Shown: positions 33,685-42,611, counted from the first letter of the stretch. The stretch is DNA of 64,000 nucleotides from an uncultured Pseudoflavonifractor sp. (GCA_947425785.1 CANEAY010000007.1:1-64000); one strand, 5' to 3'. Numbers and translations are program-made. Notes: generated from the letters alone by a model not told the origin.

Positions 33685-33710
33685 AAAAAAGCGGCAGCAA
33701 AGCTGCCGCT
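33685..33710 (-). terminator. Terminator of murA
   Basis: Stem AGCGGCAGC / GCTGCCGCT with six T residues on the minus strand, 18 bp after the murA stop. Confidence 0.85.
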
Positions 33711-33727
33711 CCTGTTGCCGATACGGT

Positions 33728-35020
33728 TTAGCCCACCTGGGCGGCCTTGACCTCGTCGGGGGTGACCACCACCCGGATGTCGGCGCCGATGCCGGAGAGC
33801 TTGCGGACGATGTCTTCATAGCCACGCTCAATGTGGCGTACCTGGCTGATCTCGGTGGTGCCCTGGGCGGCAAGGCCGGCGATGACCAGAGCGGCTCCTG
33901 CCCGGAGGTCACAGGCCTCCACGGCGGCGCCGGTGAGCTGGGGGACGCCCTCGATGACGGCGATCTTGCCGTCTACCTGAATTTGCGCGCCCATGCGGCG
34001 GAACTCGTCCACATAGCGGTAGCGGTTGTCCCAGACGCCCTCGGTGAGGACGCTGGTGCCCTGGGCCAGACACAGGCAGGCGGCCACCTGGGGCTGCATA
34101 TCCGTGGGGAAGCCGGGGTAGGGCAGGGTCTTGATATTGGTGCGTTCCAGGGGGCGGCTGCGGCGCACCAGGACGGCGTCGTCCAGCTCCTCCACCTCGG
34201 CGCCCATCTCCACCAGCTTGGCGGTGATGCACTCCAGGTGCTTGGGGATGACGTTCTTGATGAGGACTTCGCCGCCGGTGGCGGTGACGGCGGCCATGTA
34301 GGTGCCCGCCTCGATCTGGTCGGGGATGATGGAGTAGCTGCCGCCGGAGAGGGAGGCCACGCCCCGGATCTTGATGACGTCGGTACCGGCGCCCATGATG
34401 GAGGCGCCCATGGAGTTGAGGAAGTTGGCCAGGTCTACGATATGGGGCTCCTTGGCGGCATTCTCGATGACGGTGGTGCCCTCCGCCAGGACGGCGGCCA
34501 GCATGACGTTCATGGTGGCGCCCACGGAGGACATATCCATATAGACGGTGGTGCCCACCATGTGGCCGCCGGCGGCCTGGGCGCTGATGATGCCGCCCTT
34601 CACGTCTACGTCGGCCCCCATGGAGGCAAAGCCCTTGATGTGCAGGTCGATGGGGCGGCCGCCGAAGTCACAGCCGCCGGGCAGGGCCACCTGGGCGGAG
34701 CCGAAGCGGCCCAGCATGGCACCGATGAAGTAATAAGAGGCGCGGATCTTACGGGCCAGGGCGTCGGGCACCATGGCGTTGCGGATATGGGAGCAGTCGA
34801 TCTCCACCGTGGTGCGGTTGATGGTGCGCACGTCGGCGCCCAGCTCCTGAAGGATATTCAAAATGAGGGTCACGTCGCTGATCTGGGGAACGTTTTCAAT
34901 GCGGCAGACGCCGTCCACCAAAAGGGCGGCGGGAAGGATGGCAACTGCGGCATTTTTGGCGCCGGAAATTTCCACCGCGCCGTAAAGCGGCTTTCCGCCG
35001 CGGATCACATACTTCGTCAA
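33728..35020 (-). CDS. murA: UDP-N-acetylglucosamine 1-carboxyvinyltransferase
   Basis: 430-aa cytoplasmic enzyme for the first committed step of peptidoglycan synthesis: it transfers enolpyruvate from PEP to UDP-GlcNAc. Lys22 (SGAKNAAVAILPAALL) and the catalytic Cys117 in the mobile loop (ALPGGCDFGGRPIDLH) are present, so it should be fosfomycin-sensitive in type. The length is typical. It is monocistronic, between a good promoter (35149-35178) and a terminator, divergent from the phage operon. Confidence 0.98.
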   Translation of the reverse strand: MTKYVIRGGKPLYGAVEISGAKNAAVAILPAALLVDGVCRIENVPQISDVTLILNILQELGADVRTINRTTVEIDCSHIRNAMVPDALARKIRASYYFIGAMLGRFGSAQVALPGGCDFGGRPIDLHIKGFASMGADVDVKGGIISAQAAGGHMVGTTVYMDMSSVGATMNVMLAAVLAEGTTVIENAAKEPHIVDLANFLNSMGASIMGAGTDVIKIRGVASLSGGSYSIIPDQIEAGTYMAAVTATGGEVLIKNVIPKHLECITAKLVEMGAEVEELDDAVLVRRSRPLERTNIKTLPYPGFPTDMQPQVAACLCLAQGTSVLTEGVWDNRYRYVDEFRRMGAQIQVDGKIAVIEGVPQLTGAAVEACDLRAGAALVIAGLAAQGTTEISQVRHIERGYEDIVRKLSGIGADIRVVVTPDEVKAAQVG

Positions 35021-35148
35021 ATAAAAGCAGCTCCCTTGCTCATATCCCTTGAGAACACACGATCCCGAGGGACGTTGTAGGGCCGGAAAAGCACCGGCCG
35101 GAGTCTATTGTAACCAGTTTCCTGGATAGTACGCAAAGATACATTGTC

Positions 35149-35178
35149 ATTATAGCACCGCGATATAAAAAATGTAAA
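35149..35178 (-). promoter_or_regulatory. Promoter of murA
   Basis: TTTACA (35178-35173), 18-nt spacer, TATAAT (35154-35149) on the minus strand, leaving a ~120-nt leader. It shares the 289-bp divergent gap with the phage operon. Confidence 0.8.
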
Positions 35179-35206
35179 GATGATTTTCCAAAGTTTCCAT
35201 AATATT

Positions 35207-35242
35207 GTGAAAAAAGTTTTAACAGGAAGTGAAAAAAGTTTT
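35207..35242 (+). repeat. Tandem 14-bp direct repeat upstream of the phage operon
   Basis: GTGAAAAAAGTTTT occurs at 35207-35220 and 35229-35242, 22 bp apart (two helix turns). It could be a regulator binding site for the phage operon; no convincing -35/-10 was found nearby. Confidence 0.5.
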
Positions 35243-35309
35243 GTGCTATTTGCATGGAGATGTGAAACAAGAGAGGGGAAAACGCTGGGGATGAAGGAGG
35301 GGAGAGGCT

Positions 35310-35606
35310 TTGGGAAATCATCGGAAGAGGGTGCTCCAGCAGATCGTGGATCTGGCCCGGAGCTCCATCAACGACGCGGTGCGGCTGGCCTTTATGGGCG
35401 AGGATGAGGTGGAGCTCATCAAGGAACTGGATCTGTCGGCGGTGAAGGAGATCAAGCGGGGGAGCAACGGCTCCATCGAACTGAAGTTCATTGACAGGGT
35501 GGAGGCGCTGAAGTGGCTGGCGGAGCAGATGGAGTCGCCCCAGGCCGACCGGCTCTACCAGGCGCTGGAGAAGAGCGCCGGGAGAGGCAAGGAAGAGGAG
35601 AGCTGA
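35310..35606 (+). CDS. Small phage protein upstream of terminase (putative small terminase subunit)
   Basis: 98-aa protein, largely helical (NHRKRVLQQIVDLARSSINDAVRLAFMGEDEVELIKELDL), with LSAVKEIKRGSNGSIELKFIDRVEALKWLAEQM in the C-terminal half. Position directly before the large terminase gene (3-bp gap) suggests the small, DNA-recognising subunit or a packaging regulator. A helix-turn-helix is not obvious. The TTG start at 35310 follows AAGGAGGGGAG. First gene of the 12.8-kb phage operon. Confidence 0.65.
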   Translation: MGNHRKRVLQQIVDLARSSINDAVRLAFMGEDEVELIKELDLSAVKEIKRGSNGSIELKFIDRVEALKWLAEQMESPQADRLYQALEKSAGRGKEEES

Positions 35607-35609
35607 CCG

Positions 35610-36857
35610 ATGGTGACGGCTTTTTCGGACAAGCAGAGGCTGGTGCTGGACTGGTGGTGCGACGCGTCACCCTGGCGGGACTGGGACGCCATCATCTGCG
35701 AGGGGGCCATCCGGAGCGGGAAGACCTTCTGTATGGGGCTGTCCTTCTTCTGCTGGGCCATGAAGCGGTTTGACGGGGAGCAGTTCGCACTGTGCGGCAA
35801 GACGGTGGGGGCTGTCCGGCGGAACCTGCTCTACCGGCTGGGGCCGGTGCTGAAGAAGTTGGGGTTTTCTGTCCAAGAGACGGTGAGCCAGAACAGGCTG
35901 ACGGTGCGCTTTTGCGGTCACGAGAACGCCTTTTATCTCTTTGGGGGCAGGGGAGAGAACAGCGGGGAGGTCATACAGGGCATCACCCTGGCGGGGGCGC
36001 TGCTGGACGAGGCGGCCCTGCTGCCCCGTTCCATGGTGGAGCAGACGGTGGCCCGCTGCTCCCAGGAGGGGGCCAAGGTATGGTTCTCCTGCAACCCGGA
36101 GAGCCCGGAGCACTGGTTCTACCGGGAGTGGGTGAGCCGGGCGGAGGAGCGGCGGGCCCTGCGGGTGCACTTTACTATGGAGGACAACCCTGCCCTGAGC
36201 CCGGAGACCCTGGCGAAGTACGAGCGCAGGTTCCGGGGGAGCTTTTACCGGCGGTTCGTGCTGGGGGAGTGGACGGGGGCCCAGGGGCTGGTCTATGACT
36301 TCTTTGACAGGAGCATGGTAAGGCCCGTGCCGCCGGGAGAGATGGAGGAGTGGCGCGTCTCCTGCGACTACGGGACGGTGAACCCCATGTCCATGGGACT
36401 GTGGGGGCGGCAGGGGGAAGTGTGGTACCGGGTGAGGGAGTTTTACTACGACTCCAAAAAGGAAGGGCGGCAGAGGACGGATCTGGAATACGCCGGCGAC
36501 CTGGAGGCCCTGGCGGGGGGAAGGGCGATCCGGCAGGTGGTAGTAGACCCCTCGGCGGCCAGCTTTATGACAGTTTTGCGGCAGAGGGGGTGGCCGGTGG
36601 TACCGGCGGAGAACCAGGTGCTCACCGGCATCCGGGTCACCGCCGACCTGCTGCGGCAGGGGAAGCTGGTCATCTGTGAGGGCTGTGAGGACGCCATCCG
36701 GGAGTTCTCTCTCTACCGCTGGGACGAGCGGGCGGCGGGAGACCGGGTGGTGAAGCGGCACGACCACGCCATGGACGACATCCGCTATTTTGCCGTGAGC
36801 CTGGGAAGGGCGGAGCGGTTCATCGGCGGGTTCGGGGTGGCGCGGCCGGGCTGGTAG
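35610..36857 (+). CDS. Phage terminase large subunit
   Basis: 415-aa DNA-packaging motor subunit. The ATPase domain has EGAIRSGKTFCMGLSFF (Walker A), LLDEAALLP (Walker B region) and the WFSCNPESPEHWFYREW coupling motif. The nuclease half has VSCDYGTVNPMSMGLWG, VVVDPSAASF and HDHAMDDIRYFAV, the acidic residues of the RNase-H fold. It is typical of PBSX-like (XtmB) terminases in length and motifs, and all key motifs look intact. Confidence 0.95.
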   Translation: MVTAFSDKQRLVLDWWCDASPWRDWDAIICEGAIRSGKTFCMGLSFFCWAMKRFDGEQFALCGKTVGAVRRNLLYRLGPVLKKLGFSVQETVSQNRLTVRFCGHENAFYLFGGRGENSGEVIQGITLAGALLDEAALLPRSMVEQTVARCSQEGAKVWFSCNPESPEHWFYREWVSRAEERRALRVHFTMEDNPALSPETLAKYERRFRGSFYRRFVLGEWTGAQGLVYDFFDRSMVRPVPPGEMEEWRVSCDYGTVNPMSMGLWGRQGEVWYRVREFYYDSKKEGRQRTDLEYAGDLEALAGGRAIRQVVVDPSAASFMTVLRQRGWPVVPAENQVLTGIRVTADLLRQGKLVICEGCEDAIREFSLYRWDERAAGDRVVKRHDHAMDDIRYFAVSLGRAERFIGGFGVARPGW

Positions 36858-36876
36858 GAAGGGAAGGAGCGGAAGG

Positions 36877-38019
36877 ATGAAGTGGTTTGAACGGAAGAAG
36901 GCGGCAGCGCCGCCGGTGGTACAGCTCCGGGAGGGGGAGGGGCACCCCTTTGGGGCGCTGGACGGGTATGTGCCCCTGAAGAGCGGGGAGATCGCCCTGT
37001 ACCGGGCCATCCGGGAGGCGGTGCCCCTGGTGGACGCGGCCATCGGGAAGCTGGTGCGGCTGGCCGGGGGCGTGAAGGTGACGGTGCAGGAGGGCCAGGA
37101 GGAGCTGGAGGAGTTTTTGCGGACGGTGGACACCGGCAGGGGACAGCGGGGGCTTCAGGCCTTTCTGGACACCTATCTGGACTCCATGCTGGTGTGCGGC
37201 AGAGGTGTGGGGGAAATGGTGGTGGACTGGGAGGGCGGTGAGGTGGCGGCCCTGCTGTGTGCCGATCCGGCCCGCATCGCCTTTAAGGAGGGGGACAGCC
37301 CTCTGGAGTTCACCATCTGCGCCCGGAGGGGGGACGGGAGCCTGGAGGAGCTGCCCCGGCAGGAACTGCTCCTCTTCACCCCCTACCAGCCGGAGGTGAA
37401 TGAGCCTTACGGGGTGTCACTGATGCGCTCCATGCCCTTTTTGACGGGTATTTTGCTGAAGATATACCAGGCGGTGGGGGTCAACTGGGAGCGGATGGGC
37501 AACGCCCGGTTCGCCGTGGTATACAAGCCCGGCCAGGGGGACGCCCACTGGGCCAGGGAGCGGGGCGAGGAGATCGCCCGGGAGTGGTCGGCGGCTATGG
37601 AGGCCGGGAAAAGCGGCGGCATCCGGGACTTTGTGGCGGTGGGCGACGTGGAGATCAAGGTCATCGGGGCGGACGGGCAGATCCTGGACAGCCAGGCCCC
37701 GGTGCGGCAGGTGCTGGAGCAGCTTTTGGCCAAGACGGGCATCCCGCCCTTCCTGCTGGGGCTGTCTTGGTCGTCCACCGAGCGGATGAGCGCCCAGCAG
37801 GCCGACATGATGACCAGTGAGATCACCGCCCTGCGGCGGATGCTGACCCCGGTGGTGGAGCGGGTGTGCAAGGTGTGGATGCGGCTCCACGGCTACGCCG
37901 GGGCGGTGCAGGTGGACTGGGAGGACATCACCCTGCAAGACCTGGTGGAAGAAGCCAAGGCGGAGCTGTACCACCAGCAGGCGGAACAGTTGAGAGTGGA
38001 GAGGGAGGAGAAGGAATGA
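36877..38019 (+). CDS. Phage portal protein
   Basis: 380-aa protein matching the XkdE-type portal in position and content. It forms the ring at the capsid vertex through which DNA passes. Seen: ALYRAIREAVPLVDAAIGKLVRLAGG, PYGVSLMRSMPFLTGILLKIYQAVGVNWERMGNARFAVVYKPG, GIPPFLLGLSWSSTERMSAQQADMM, typical of SPP1/PBSX portals. The stop overlaps the next start. Confidence 0.9.
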   Translation: MKWFERKKAAAPPVVQLREGEGHPFGALDGYVPLKSGEIALYRAIREAVPLVDAAIGKLVRLAGGVKVTVQEGQEELEEFLRTVDTGRGQRGLQAFLDTYLDSMLVCGRGVGEMVVDWEGGEVAALLCADPARIAFKEGDSPLEFTICARRGDGSLEELPRQELLLFTPYQPEVNEPYGVSLMRSMPFLTGILLKIYQAVGVNWERMGNARFAVVYKPGQGDAHWARERGEEIAREWSAAMEAGKSGGIRDFVAVGDVEIKVIGADGQILDSQAPVRQVLEQLLAKTGIPPFLLGLSWSSTERMSAQQADMMTSEITALRRMLTPVVERVCKVWMRLHGYAGAVQVDWEDITLQDLVEEAKAELYHQQAEQLRVEREEKE

Positions 38020-38933
38020 AGATCATCAAGGAGGCCAACGCCGGAGGCGGGTGTGGGGTAAGCGGCGAGGAGCTGGCGCTCATCAACGCCCTGGCCCGGA
38101 AGGAGCTGAAGGCGGAGGAGGTCTACACCTTTACGGTGCGGCTGTGCGACAACGAGGTCGACCGGGAGTGGGAGCGGTTCCCCAGGGAGACCCTGGAGGC
38201 CCTGGCGGAGATGTTCGTGGGCAAGAGCGGCATCTTTGACCACAGCTGGTCGGCCCAGGGGCAGTCGGCCCGCATCTACAAGACCCAGGTGGTGGAGGAG
38301 CCGGGGCTTACCAGGGCGGGGGACGGGGCCTGCTACCTGAAGGGGTGGGCCTATATGCTCCGCACCGAGGGAAACGCCGAGCTCATCGCCCAGATCGAGG
38401 GGGGCATCAAGAAGGAGGTCAGCGTGGGGTGCGCGGTGGAGAAGGCAATGTGCTCCATCTGCGGCCAGGAGCTGGGCCAGTGCCGCCACGTGAAGGGCAG
38501 AAGCTACAACGGAAAGCTCTGCTGGGGGGAGCTCACCGGGGCAAAGGACGCCTATGAGTGGTCTTTTGTGGCGGTGCCCGCCCAGCGGCGGGCGGGGGTC
38601 ATCAAGGGGATGGGCCCCAGCCTGAAGGAGCTGGCCCGGCAGCGGCCGGAGGCCCGGCGGGAGCTGGAGGAGCTGGAGAAGGCCGCGGGCCTGGGCCGCC
38701 GGTATCTGGAGGAGCTCCGGGCCGAGGTGGCCCGGCTGGGGGCGGCCAGTGAGCCGGAGCTGGAGGTGGCGGTGCTGCGCTCCATTGCCGGGAAGCTGGA
38801 CGAGGAGGAGCTGAAGGCGCTGAAGGAGCTCTTCTCCCGGAGGGGAGAGAAGCGGTGGGCCGGTGGGGCCCAGCTGGAATACATGGGTGCCAAGGAGCCT
38901 TTGTCCCAGGGGGACGGGGCCTTTTTGGTATAA
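38016..38933 (+). CDS. Putative prohead protease/scaffold (XkdF-like)
   Basis: 305-aa protein. The N-terminal half (VYTFTVRLCDNEVDREWERFPRETLEALAEMFVGKSGIFDHSWSAQGQSARIYKTQV...GAYEWSFVAVP-type ending) resembles the phage serine-protease/scaffold XkdF. CSICGQELGQCRH (about residues 147-159) could bind zinc. The C-terminal ~90 residues are charged helix (RELEELEKAAGLGRRYLEELRAEVARLG), typical of scaffolding. The ATG at 38016 follows GGAGGAG and overlaps the portal stop. The catalytic residues were not identified with certainty. Confidence 0.75.
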   Translation: MKIIKEANAGGGCGVSGEELALINALARKELKAEEVYTFTVRLCDNEVDREWERFPRETLEALAEMFVGKSGIFDHSWSAQGQSARIYKTQVVEEPGLTRAGDGACYLKGWAYMLRTEGNAELIAQIEGGIKKEVSVGCAVEKAMCSICGQELGQCRHVKGRSYNGKLCWGELTGAKDAYEWSFVAVPAQRRAGVIKGMGPSLKELARQRPEARRELEELEKAAGLGRRYLEELRAEVARLGAASEPELEVAVLRSIAGKLDEEELKALKELFSRRGEKRWAGGAQLEYMGAKEPLSQGDGAFLV

Positions 38934-38959
38934 ACATTTTCACAAAGGAGGAGCAAGGT

Positions 38960-39310
38960 ATGGTTGGCAAGGTCTCGTTTGAAGGTATCGGCGCTGTGAC
39001 GGCCACCTTTTACGCCGGAGAGGGCGTGGAGGCGGGCCAGGTGGTGAAGCTGAGCGCAGACGCAACGGTGGCGGGCTGCGCCGCCGGGGAGCGGTTCTGC
39101 GGCGTGGCGGGGGCAGTCCGGGAGGGCTGTGCCCCGGTGCAGGTGGCCGGCCTGGCCCAGGTGAAGTGCGAGGACAAGACGGTGGCGGCGGGCTATGTGA
39201 GCCTGACGGCGGACGGCAAGGGCGGCGTGAAGAAGGCCGGCACCGGCGACAAGGGCCAGGAGTATCTGGTGGTGGCGGTGGACGGCGGCGGCATCACCAT
39301 TAAAATGTGA
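38960..39310 (+). CDS. Capsid decoration / stabilising protein
   Basis: 116-aa beta-rich protein (MVGKVSFEGIGAVTATFYAGEGVEAGQVVKLSADATVAGCAAGERFCGVAG) between protease/scaffold and major capsid genes, a position usually held by a decoration protein. The repeated Val/Gly strands fit a small beta barrel. The ATG at 38960 follows AAAGGAGGAG. Confidence 0.75.
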   Translation: MVGKVSFEGIGAVTATFYAGEGVEAGQVVKLSADATVAGCAAGERFCGVAGAVREGCAPVQVAGLAQVKCEDKTVAAGYVSLTADGKGGVKKAGTGDKGQEYLVVAVDGGGITIKM

Positions 39311-39323
39311 GGAGGCGGGACAG

Positions 39324-40355
39324 ATGAGCTATCAGTTTGACAACATGAAGCTGGAAAAGGGCATGTATTCCGTGGCGGGGAAGAGCTTCACCGCCGTGCT
39401 GGAGAGCGAGGATCCCTCGGAGCGCTATAAGGGCACCGCCCTGGAGGGGCTGGACGCTTACCAGCGGCAGCTCAAGCGGTTCGACATCAAGGTCAAGGGC
39501 GTGGGCAGCGATGCGGTGGACAAGTTTTTCCAGTCCGCCCAGTCGGCGGTGCTCTTTCCCGAGTATGTGAGCCGCAGTGTGTGGCAGGGCATGGAGGAGA
39601 ACAACGTGCTGCCCTCCATCGTGGCGGCGGAGACCCGCATCGACGGCATGGACTACCGCTCCATCTCCTCCGCCGCCGGCGGCAGTGAGAAGGAGCTGCG
39701 CCGGGTGGAGGAGGGAGCCGCCATCCCCCAGACCCGCATCAAGGCCCAGGGGAACATGGTGAAGCTCCACAAGCGGGGCAGGATGCTGGTGGCGCCCTAT
39801 GAGGCCATCCGGGGCCAGAAACTGGATCTCTTTTCCGTGACCCTGCGGCAGATCGGCGCTACCATCAGCCGGAGTTTGCTGGAGGACGCCATCCAGGTCA
39901 TTGAGGAGGGGGACGGCAACGACAACGCCGCCCAGAGCTTCCAGGTGGGCACCGCCCCGGTGGGCGGCACCGCCGGGAAGCTGACCTACGACGAGCTGGT
40001 GGACTTCTGGGCCCAGTTCGACCCCTATGAGATGAACACCCTGCTGGTGCCGGGGGATGTGATGGTGCAGATGCTGAAGATGGAGGAGCTGCGCAATCCC
40101 CTGACGGGGCTGAACTTCCAGGGTACCGGTAAGCTCACCACTCCCCTGGGGGCCAACCTCATCCGCACCTCTGCTCTGGGCAAGGGCAAGGTCATCGGCC
40201 TGGACCGGCGGTACGCCCTGGAGATGGTGCGGGGCTCTGACGTGATGGTGGAGTACGACAAGCTCATCGACCGGCAGCTGGAGCGGGCGGCGGTGACGGT
40301 GGTCAACGGCTTTGCCAAGGTGTTCCAGGACGCGTCCAAGATCCTGACGGTCTGA
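39324..40355 (+). CDS. Major capsid protein (PBSX XkdG-like)
   Basis: 343-aa HK97-fold-type capsid protein. Position, length and segments such as FFQSAQSAVLFPEYVSRSVWQGMEENNVLPSIVAAETRI, VKLHKRGRMLVAPYEAIRGQKLDLFSVTLRQIG and RRYALEMVRGSDVMVEYDKLIDRQLERAAVTVVNGFAKVF match PBSX-type capsid proteins. The ATG follows AGGAGGCGG. A terminator-like hairpin follows at 40366-40400. Confidence 0.88.
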   Translation: MSYQFDNMKLEKGMYSVAGKSFTAVLESEDPSERYKGTALEGLDAYQRQLKRFDIKVKGVGSDAVDKFFQSAQSAVLFPEYVSRSVWQGMEENNVLPSIVAAETRIDGMDYRSISSAAGGSEKELRRVEEGAAIPQTRIKAQGNMVKLHKRGRMLVAPYEAIRGQKLDLFSVTLRQIGATISRSLLEDAIQVIEEGDGNDNAAQSFQVGTAPVGGTAGKLTYDELVDFWAQFDPYEMNTLLVPGDVMVQMLKMEELRNPLTGLNFQGTGKLTTPLGANLIRTSALGKGKVIGLDRRYALEMVRGSDVMVEYDKLIDRQLERAAVTVVNGFAKVFQDASKILTV

Positions 40356-40365
40356 TGAGGCGGGG

Positions 40366-40400
40366 GCCGGGAGGGGGAATTTCCCCCTCCCGGCTCTTTT
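40366..40400 (+). terminator. Terminator-like hairpin after the capsid gene (partial read-through)
   Basis: Perfect 12-bp stem GCCGGGAGGGGG / CCCCCTCCCGGC with loop AATTT, then TCTTTT. The operon continues with only 66 bp between genes, so it would lower transcription past the capsid gene or protect the capsid mRNA 3' end. Confidence 0.65.
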
Positions 40401-40421
40401 CCCAAGAAAGGAGGGGCCGGA

Positions 40422-40769
40422 GTGACGGAGAGGATCGTGGAGACCGCCGCCCTGCTGGGCAGGCGGGAGAAGAGCGAGGAACTGACGCTCTTGTGCGAAC
40501 AGGCGGCAGCGGAGCTGACGGCGCAGCTCCGGGAAGGGGTGACCCCGGAGGAGTGCGGCGGGGCCTTTATCCTGGCGGCGGCCTGGCTGGCGCTGGCGGA
40601 ACTGGAGACGGCGGGGGAGGGGGATGTGAAGTCCTTCACCGCCGGAGACGTGACCGTACACAAGAGGGACGGCGAGGGCCGCCGGGAGGCCCTGCAGCTC
40701 CAGGCAAAGCAGGTGATGAGGCCCTACCTGAAGGACGAGGGATTCATCTTTCGGGGGGTCAGGGGCTGA
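40422..40769 (+). CDS. Head-tail connector protein (XkdH-like)
   Basis: 115-aa mostly helical protein (MTERIVETAALLGRREKSEELTLLCEQAAAELTAQL...AAAWLALAELETAG) with a short strand-rich insert (VKSFTAGDVTVHKRDG). Size and position after capsid match gp6-type connectors. The GTG start follows AAAGGAGGGG. The stop overlaps the next ATG. Confidence 0.7.
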   Translation: MTERIVETAALLGRREKSEELTLLCEQAAAELTAQLREGVTPEECGGAFILAAAWLALAELETAGEGDVKSFTAGDVTVHKRDGEGRREALQLQAKQVMRPYLKDEGFIFRGVRG

Positions 40770-41095
40770 TGGAGAGCAGGACTTGGAACGTGCTTCTGGA
40801 GCAGTATGGTCAGGAAGTGGAGCTTTGCCGGGGGGAGGCGCGCACAGCGGTGCGGGCCTTTTTTCAGCCGGTGAGGGAGAAGGCTGTCGGGGAGGAGCCT
40901 ACGGCGCTGGGGGTGGCCCCGGCGGGGAAGTGGCTCTATCTGGGGCCGGCGGCGGAGGGGCTGGAGGATGTGGACGCTCTTCTTTGGAAGGGGCGGCGGT
41001 TCCAGCTCATCCGAAACAGGGAGTACGCCATTGGGCGGGAGACCCTCTACCACTGGGCGGTGGCCATGGAGATGGATGAGGAGGGCGGCCCATGA
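40769..41095 (+). CDS. Head-closure / neck protein (XkdI-like position)
   Basis: 108-aa protein (MESRTWNVLLEQYGQEVELCRGEARTAVRAFFQPVREK...ALLWKGRRFQLIRNREYAIGRETLYHWAVAMEM). The strand pattern and length fit head-closure proteins, but the assignment is by position. It overlaps its neighbours on both sides, implying coupled translation. Confidence 0.65.
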   Translation: MESRTWNVLLEQYGQEVELCRGEARTAVRAFFQPVREKAVGEEPTALGVAPAGKWLYLGPAAEGLEDVDALLWKGRRFQLIRNREYAIGRETLYHWAVAMEMDEEGGP

Positions 41096-41583
41096 GGGAT
41101 ACGGGCGAGCTGCGCCGGGCCCTGGCGGACTACCTGCGGCAGAACGGGCTGGAGGCGGTGACCGCCTGGGGGCAGGAGAGGCGGCTGCGGCCGGGAAGGG
41201 CCGTGGCAGCGGTGTCCCTGCGCTCTCTGGAGGGGGGCGCGCCGGGCTTTCAGGACTATCTGGGGGAGCGGTACGACCAGGAGAAGGGACAGTGGCGGGA
41301 GCTCTACGGCAAGAAGGTGGAGCTGGTCTTCGGCCTTGACGTCTCCGCCGCCACGGCGGAGGAGGTACAGGCCGGAGTGGACGTCCTGGGCACAGCCCTG
41401 GGCCGGGGCGGGCCGGAGGGCCTGCGGTGTGTGGGCTTTTCCGCGGGGGAGACGGCCTATGACCCGGCGGCGCGGCGGTATGTGTGCCCGGCCCAGGCCC
41501 GGTTTTCCGCCTGGGCGGTGGCGGAGACTGGGGAGAAGGACGCCTTCCTGGACTTTGAAGTGAAGGGAGAAAGTAAGGTATGA
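41092..41583 (+). CDS. Tail-terminator / neck protein (XkdJ-like position)
   Basis: 163-aa protein (MRDTGELRRALADYLRQNGLEAVTAWGQERRLRPGRAVAAVSL...) placed between head-closure and sheath genes. This slot usually holds the tail-completion protein that stops tail growth and joins the head. Overlaps the sheath gene start by 4 nt. Confidence 0.65.
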   Translation: MRDTGELRRALADYLRQNGLEAVTAWGQERRLRPGRAVAAVSLRSLEGGAPGFQDYLGERYDQEKGQWRELYGKKVELVFGLDVSAATAEEVQAGVDVLGTALGRGGPEGLRCVGFSAGETAYDPAARRYVCPAQARFSAWAVAETGEKDAFLDFEVKGESKV

Positions 41584-42599
41584 GCATCATTGAGCATCAG
41601 AGGCCGGGGGTGTACTCGGTCTACAACACCTCTTCGGTGAACGTGGGCAAGAGCGGCGGCAGCGTGGGCCTGGTGGCCATCTGCAACGCGGGAGAGATGG
41701 GGAAGGTCTATGAGCTGAACAGCTACGAGGAGGGGCGGGAGCTTTTCACGGAGCAGGAGCCCATCACAAAGCTCATCCGGCTGAGCTTCCGCAACGGGGC
41801 GGCCAGGGTGTACGCGGCGCCGGTGGCGGACAGCGCGGGCTATGCCGAGGCCTTTGGGGCCTTGAGCGGCTATGAGGATATCCGGGTGGTGGCCTGCGAT
41901 GCCACCGACCTGAAGATACAGCAGGCCCTGCGGGATCAGGTGCGGGAGGATTCCGCGGCCCGGCGGGAGCGGCTGGGGGTCATCTGCGGCGGGACGGGGG
42001 AGACGGCGGCCCAGTTGGTGGAACGGGCCGACGCCATCAACTGCGAGCGGATGGTGGTGGTGAGCTCCGGCGGCCCGGAGGCGGCTGCTGCCCTGGCGGG
42101 GGCCATCGCCGGGGAGACCGACCCGGCCATCCCCCTGGGGGGCATTGAGCTGAAGGACATCACCGACCTGGGGAAGAAGTGGACGGACAGTGAGATCGAC
42201 ACCCTGGTGCTGGGCGGGGTGACCCCCCTGGAGATGAACGGCGGGGTGGCCAGCGTGATCCGGGCGGTGACCACCCGCACCAAGACCAACAACGTCACCG
42301 ACCCCACCTGGCGGGAGCTGACCACCATCCGGGTGGTGGACAGCGTGATACCCGACCTGCGGGACGCCCTGCGCCTGCGCTTCAGCCGGGCCAAGAACAC
42401 GCCCCAGGGCCGGGAGGCCATCCGCAGTCAGGTCATCGTAGAGCTGGAGAAGAAGCTGGGACAGGAGATCATCACCGGGTATGACAATGTGAAGGTCTCC
42501 GCCATGGAGGACAAGCCCACGGTGTGCCTGGTGGAGTTCCAGTTCACGGTGGCCCACGGGCTCAACCAGATCTGGTTGAGCGCCCAGATCACAGTTTAA
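41580..42599 (+). CDS. Contractile tail sheath protein (XkdK-like)
   Basis: 339-aa sheath protein, the defining gene of a contractile tail. The N-terminal RPGVYSVYNTSSVN is the classic sheath start (RPGVY), and the C-terminal RVVDSVIPDLRDALRLRFSRAKNTPQGREAIRSQVIVELEKKLGQEII and VEFQFTVAHGLNQIWLSAQITV match the conserved core domain that contacts the tube. The length is short but normal for PBSX-like particles. Confidence 0.94.
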   Translation: MSIIEHQRPGVYSVYNTSSVNVGKSGGSVGLVAICNAGEMGKVYELNSYEEGRELFTEQEPITKLIRLSFRNGAARVYAAPVADSAGYAEAFGALSGYEDIRVVACDATDLKIQQALRDQVREDSAARRERLGVICGGTGETAAQLVERADAINCERMVVVSSGGPEAAAALAGAIAGETDPAIPLGGIELKDITDLGKKWTDSEIDTLVLGGVTPLEMNGGVASVIRAVTTRTKTNNVTDPTWRELTTIRVVDSVIPDLRDALRLRFSRAKNTPQGREAIRSQVIVELEKKLGQEIITGYDNVKVSAMEDKPTVCLVEFQFTVAHGLNQIWLSAQITV

Positions 42600-42611
42600 G
42601 GAGGGGAGCGT

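Noticed and set aside
35021..35148. Riboswitch in the murA leader
   Set aside because: Some hairpin potential exists, but no recognised aptamer motif was seen.
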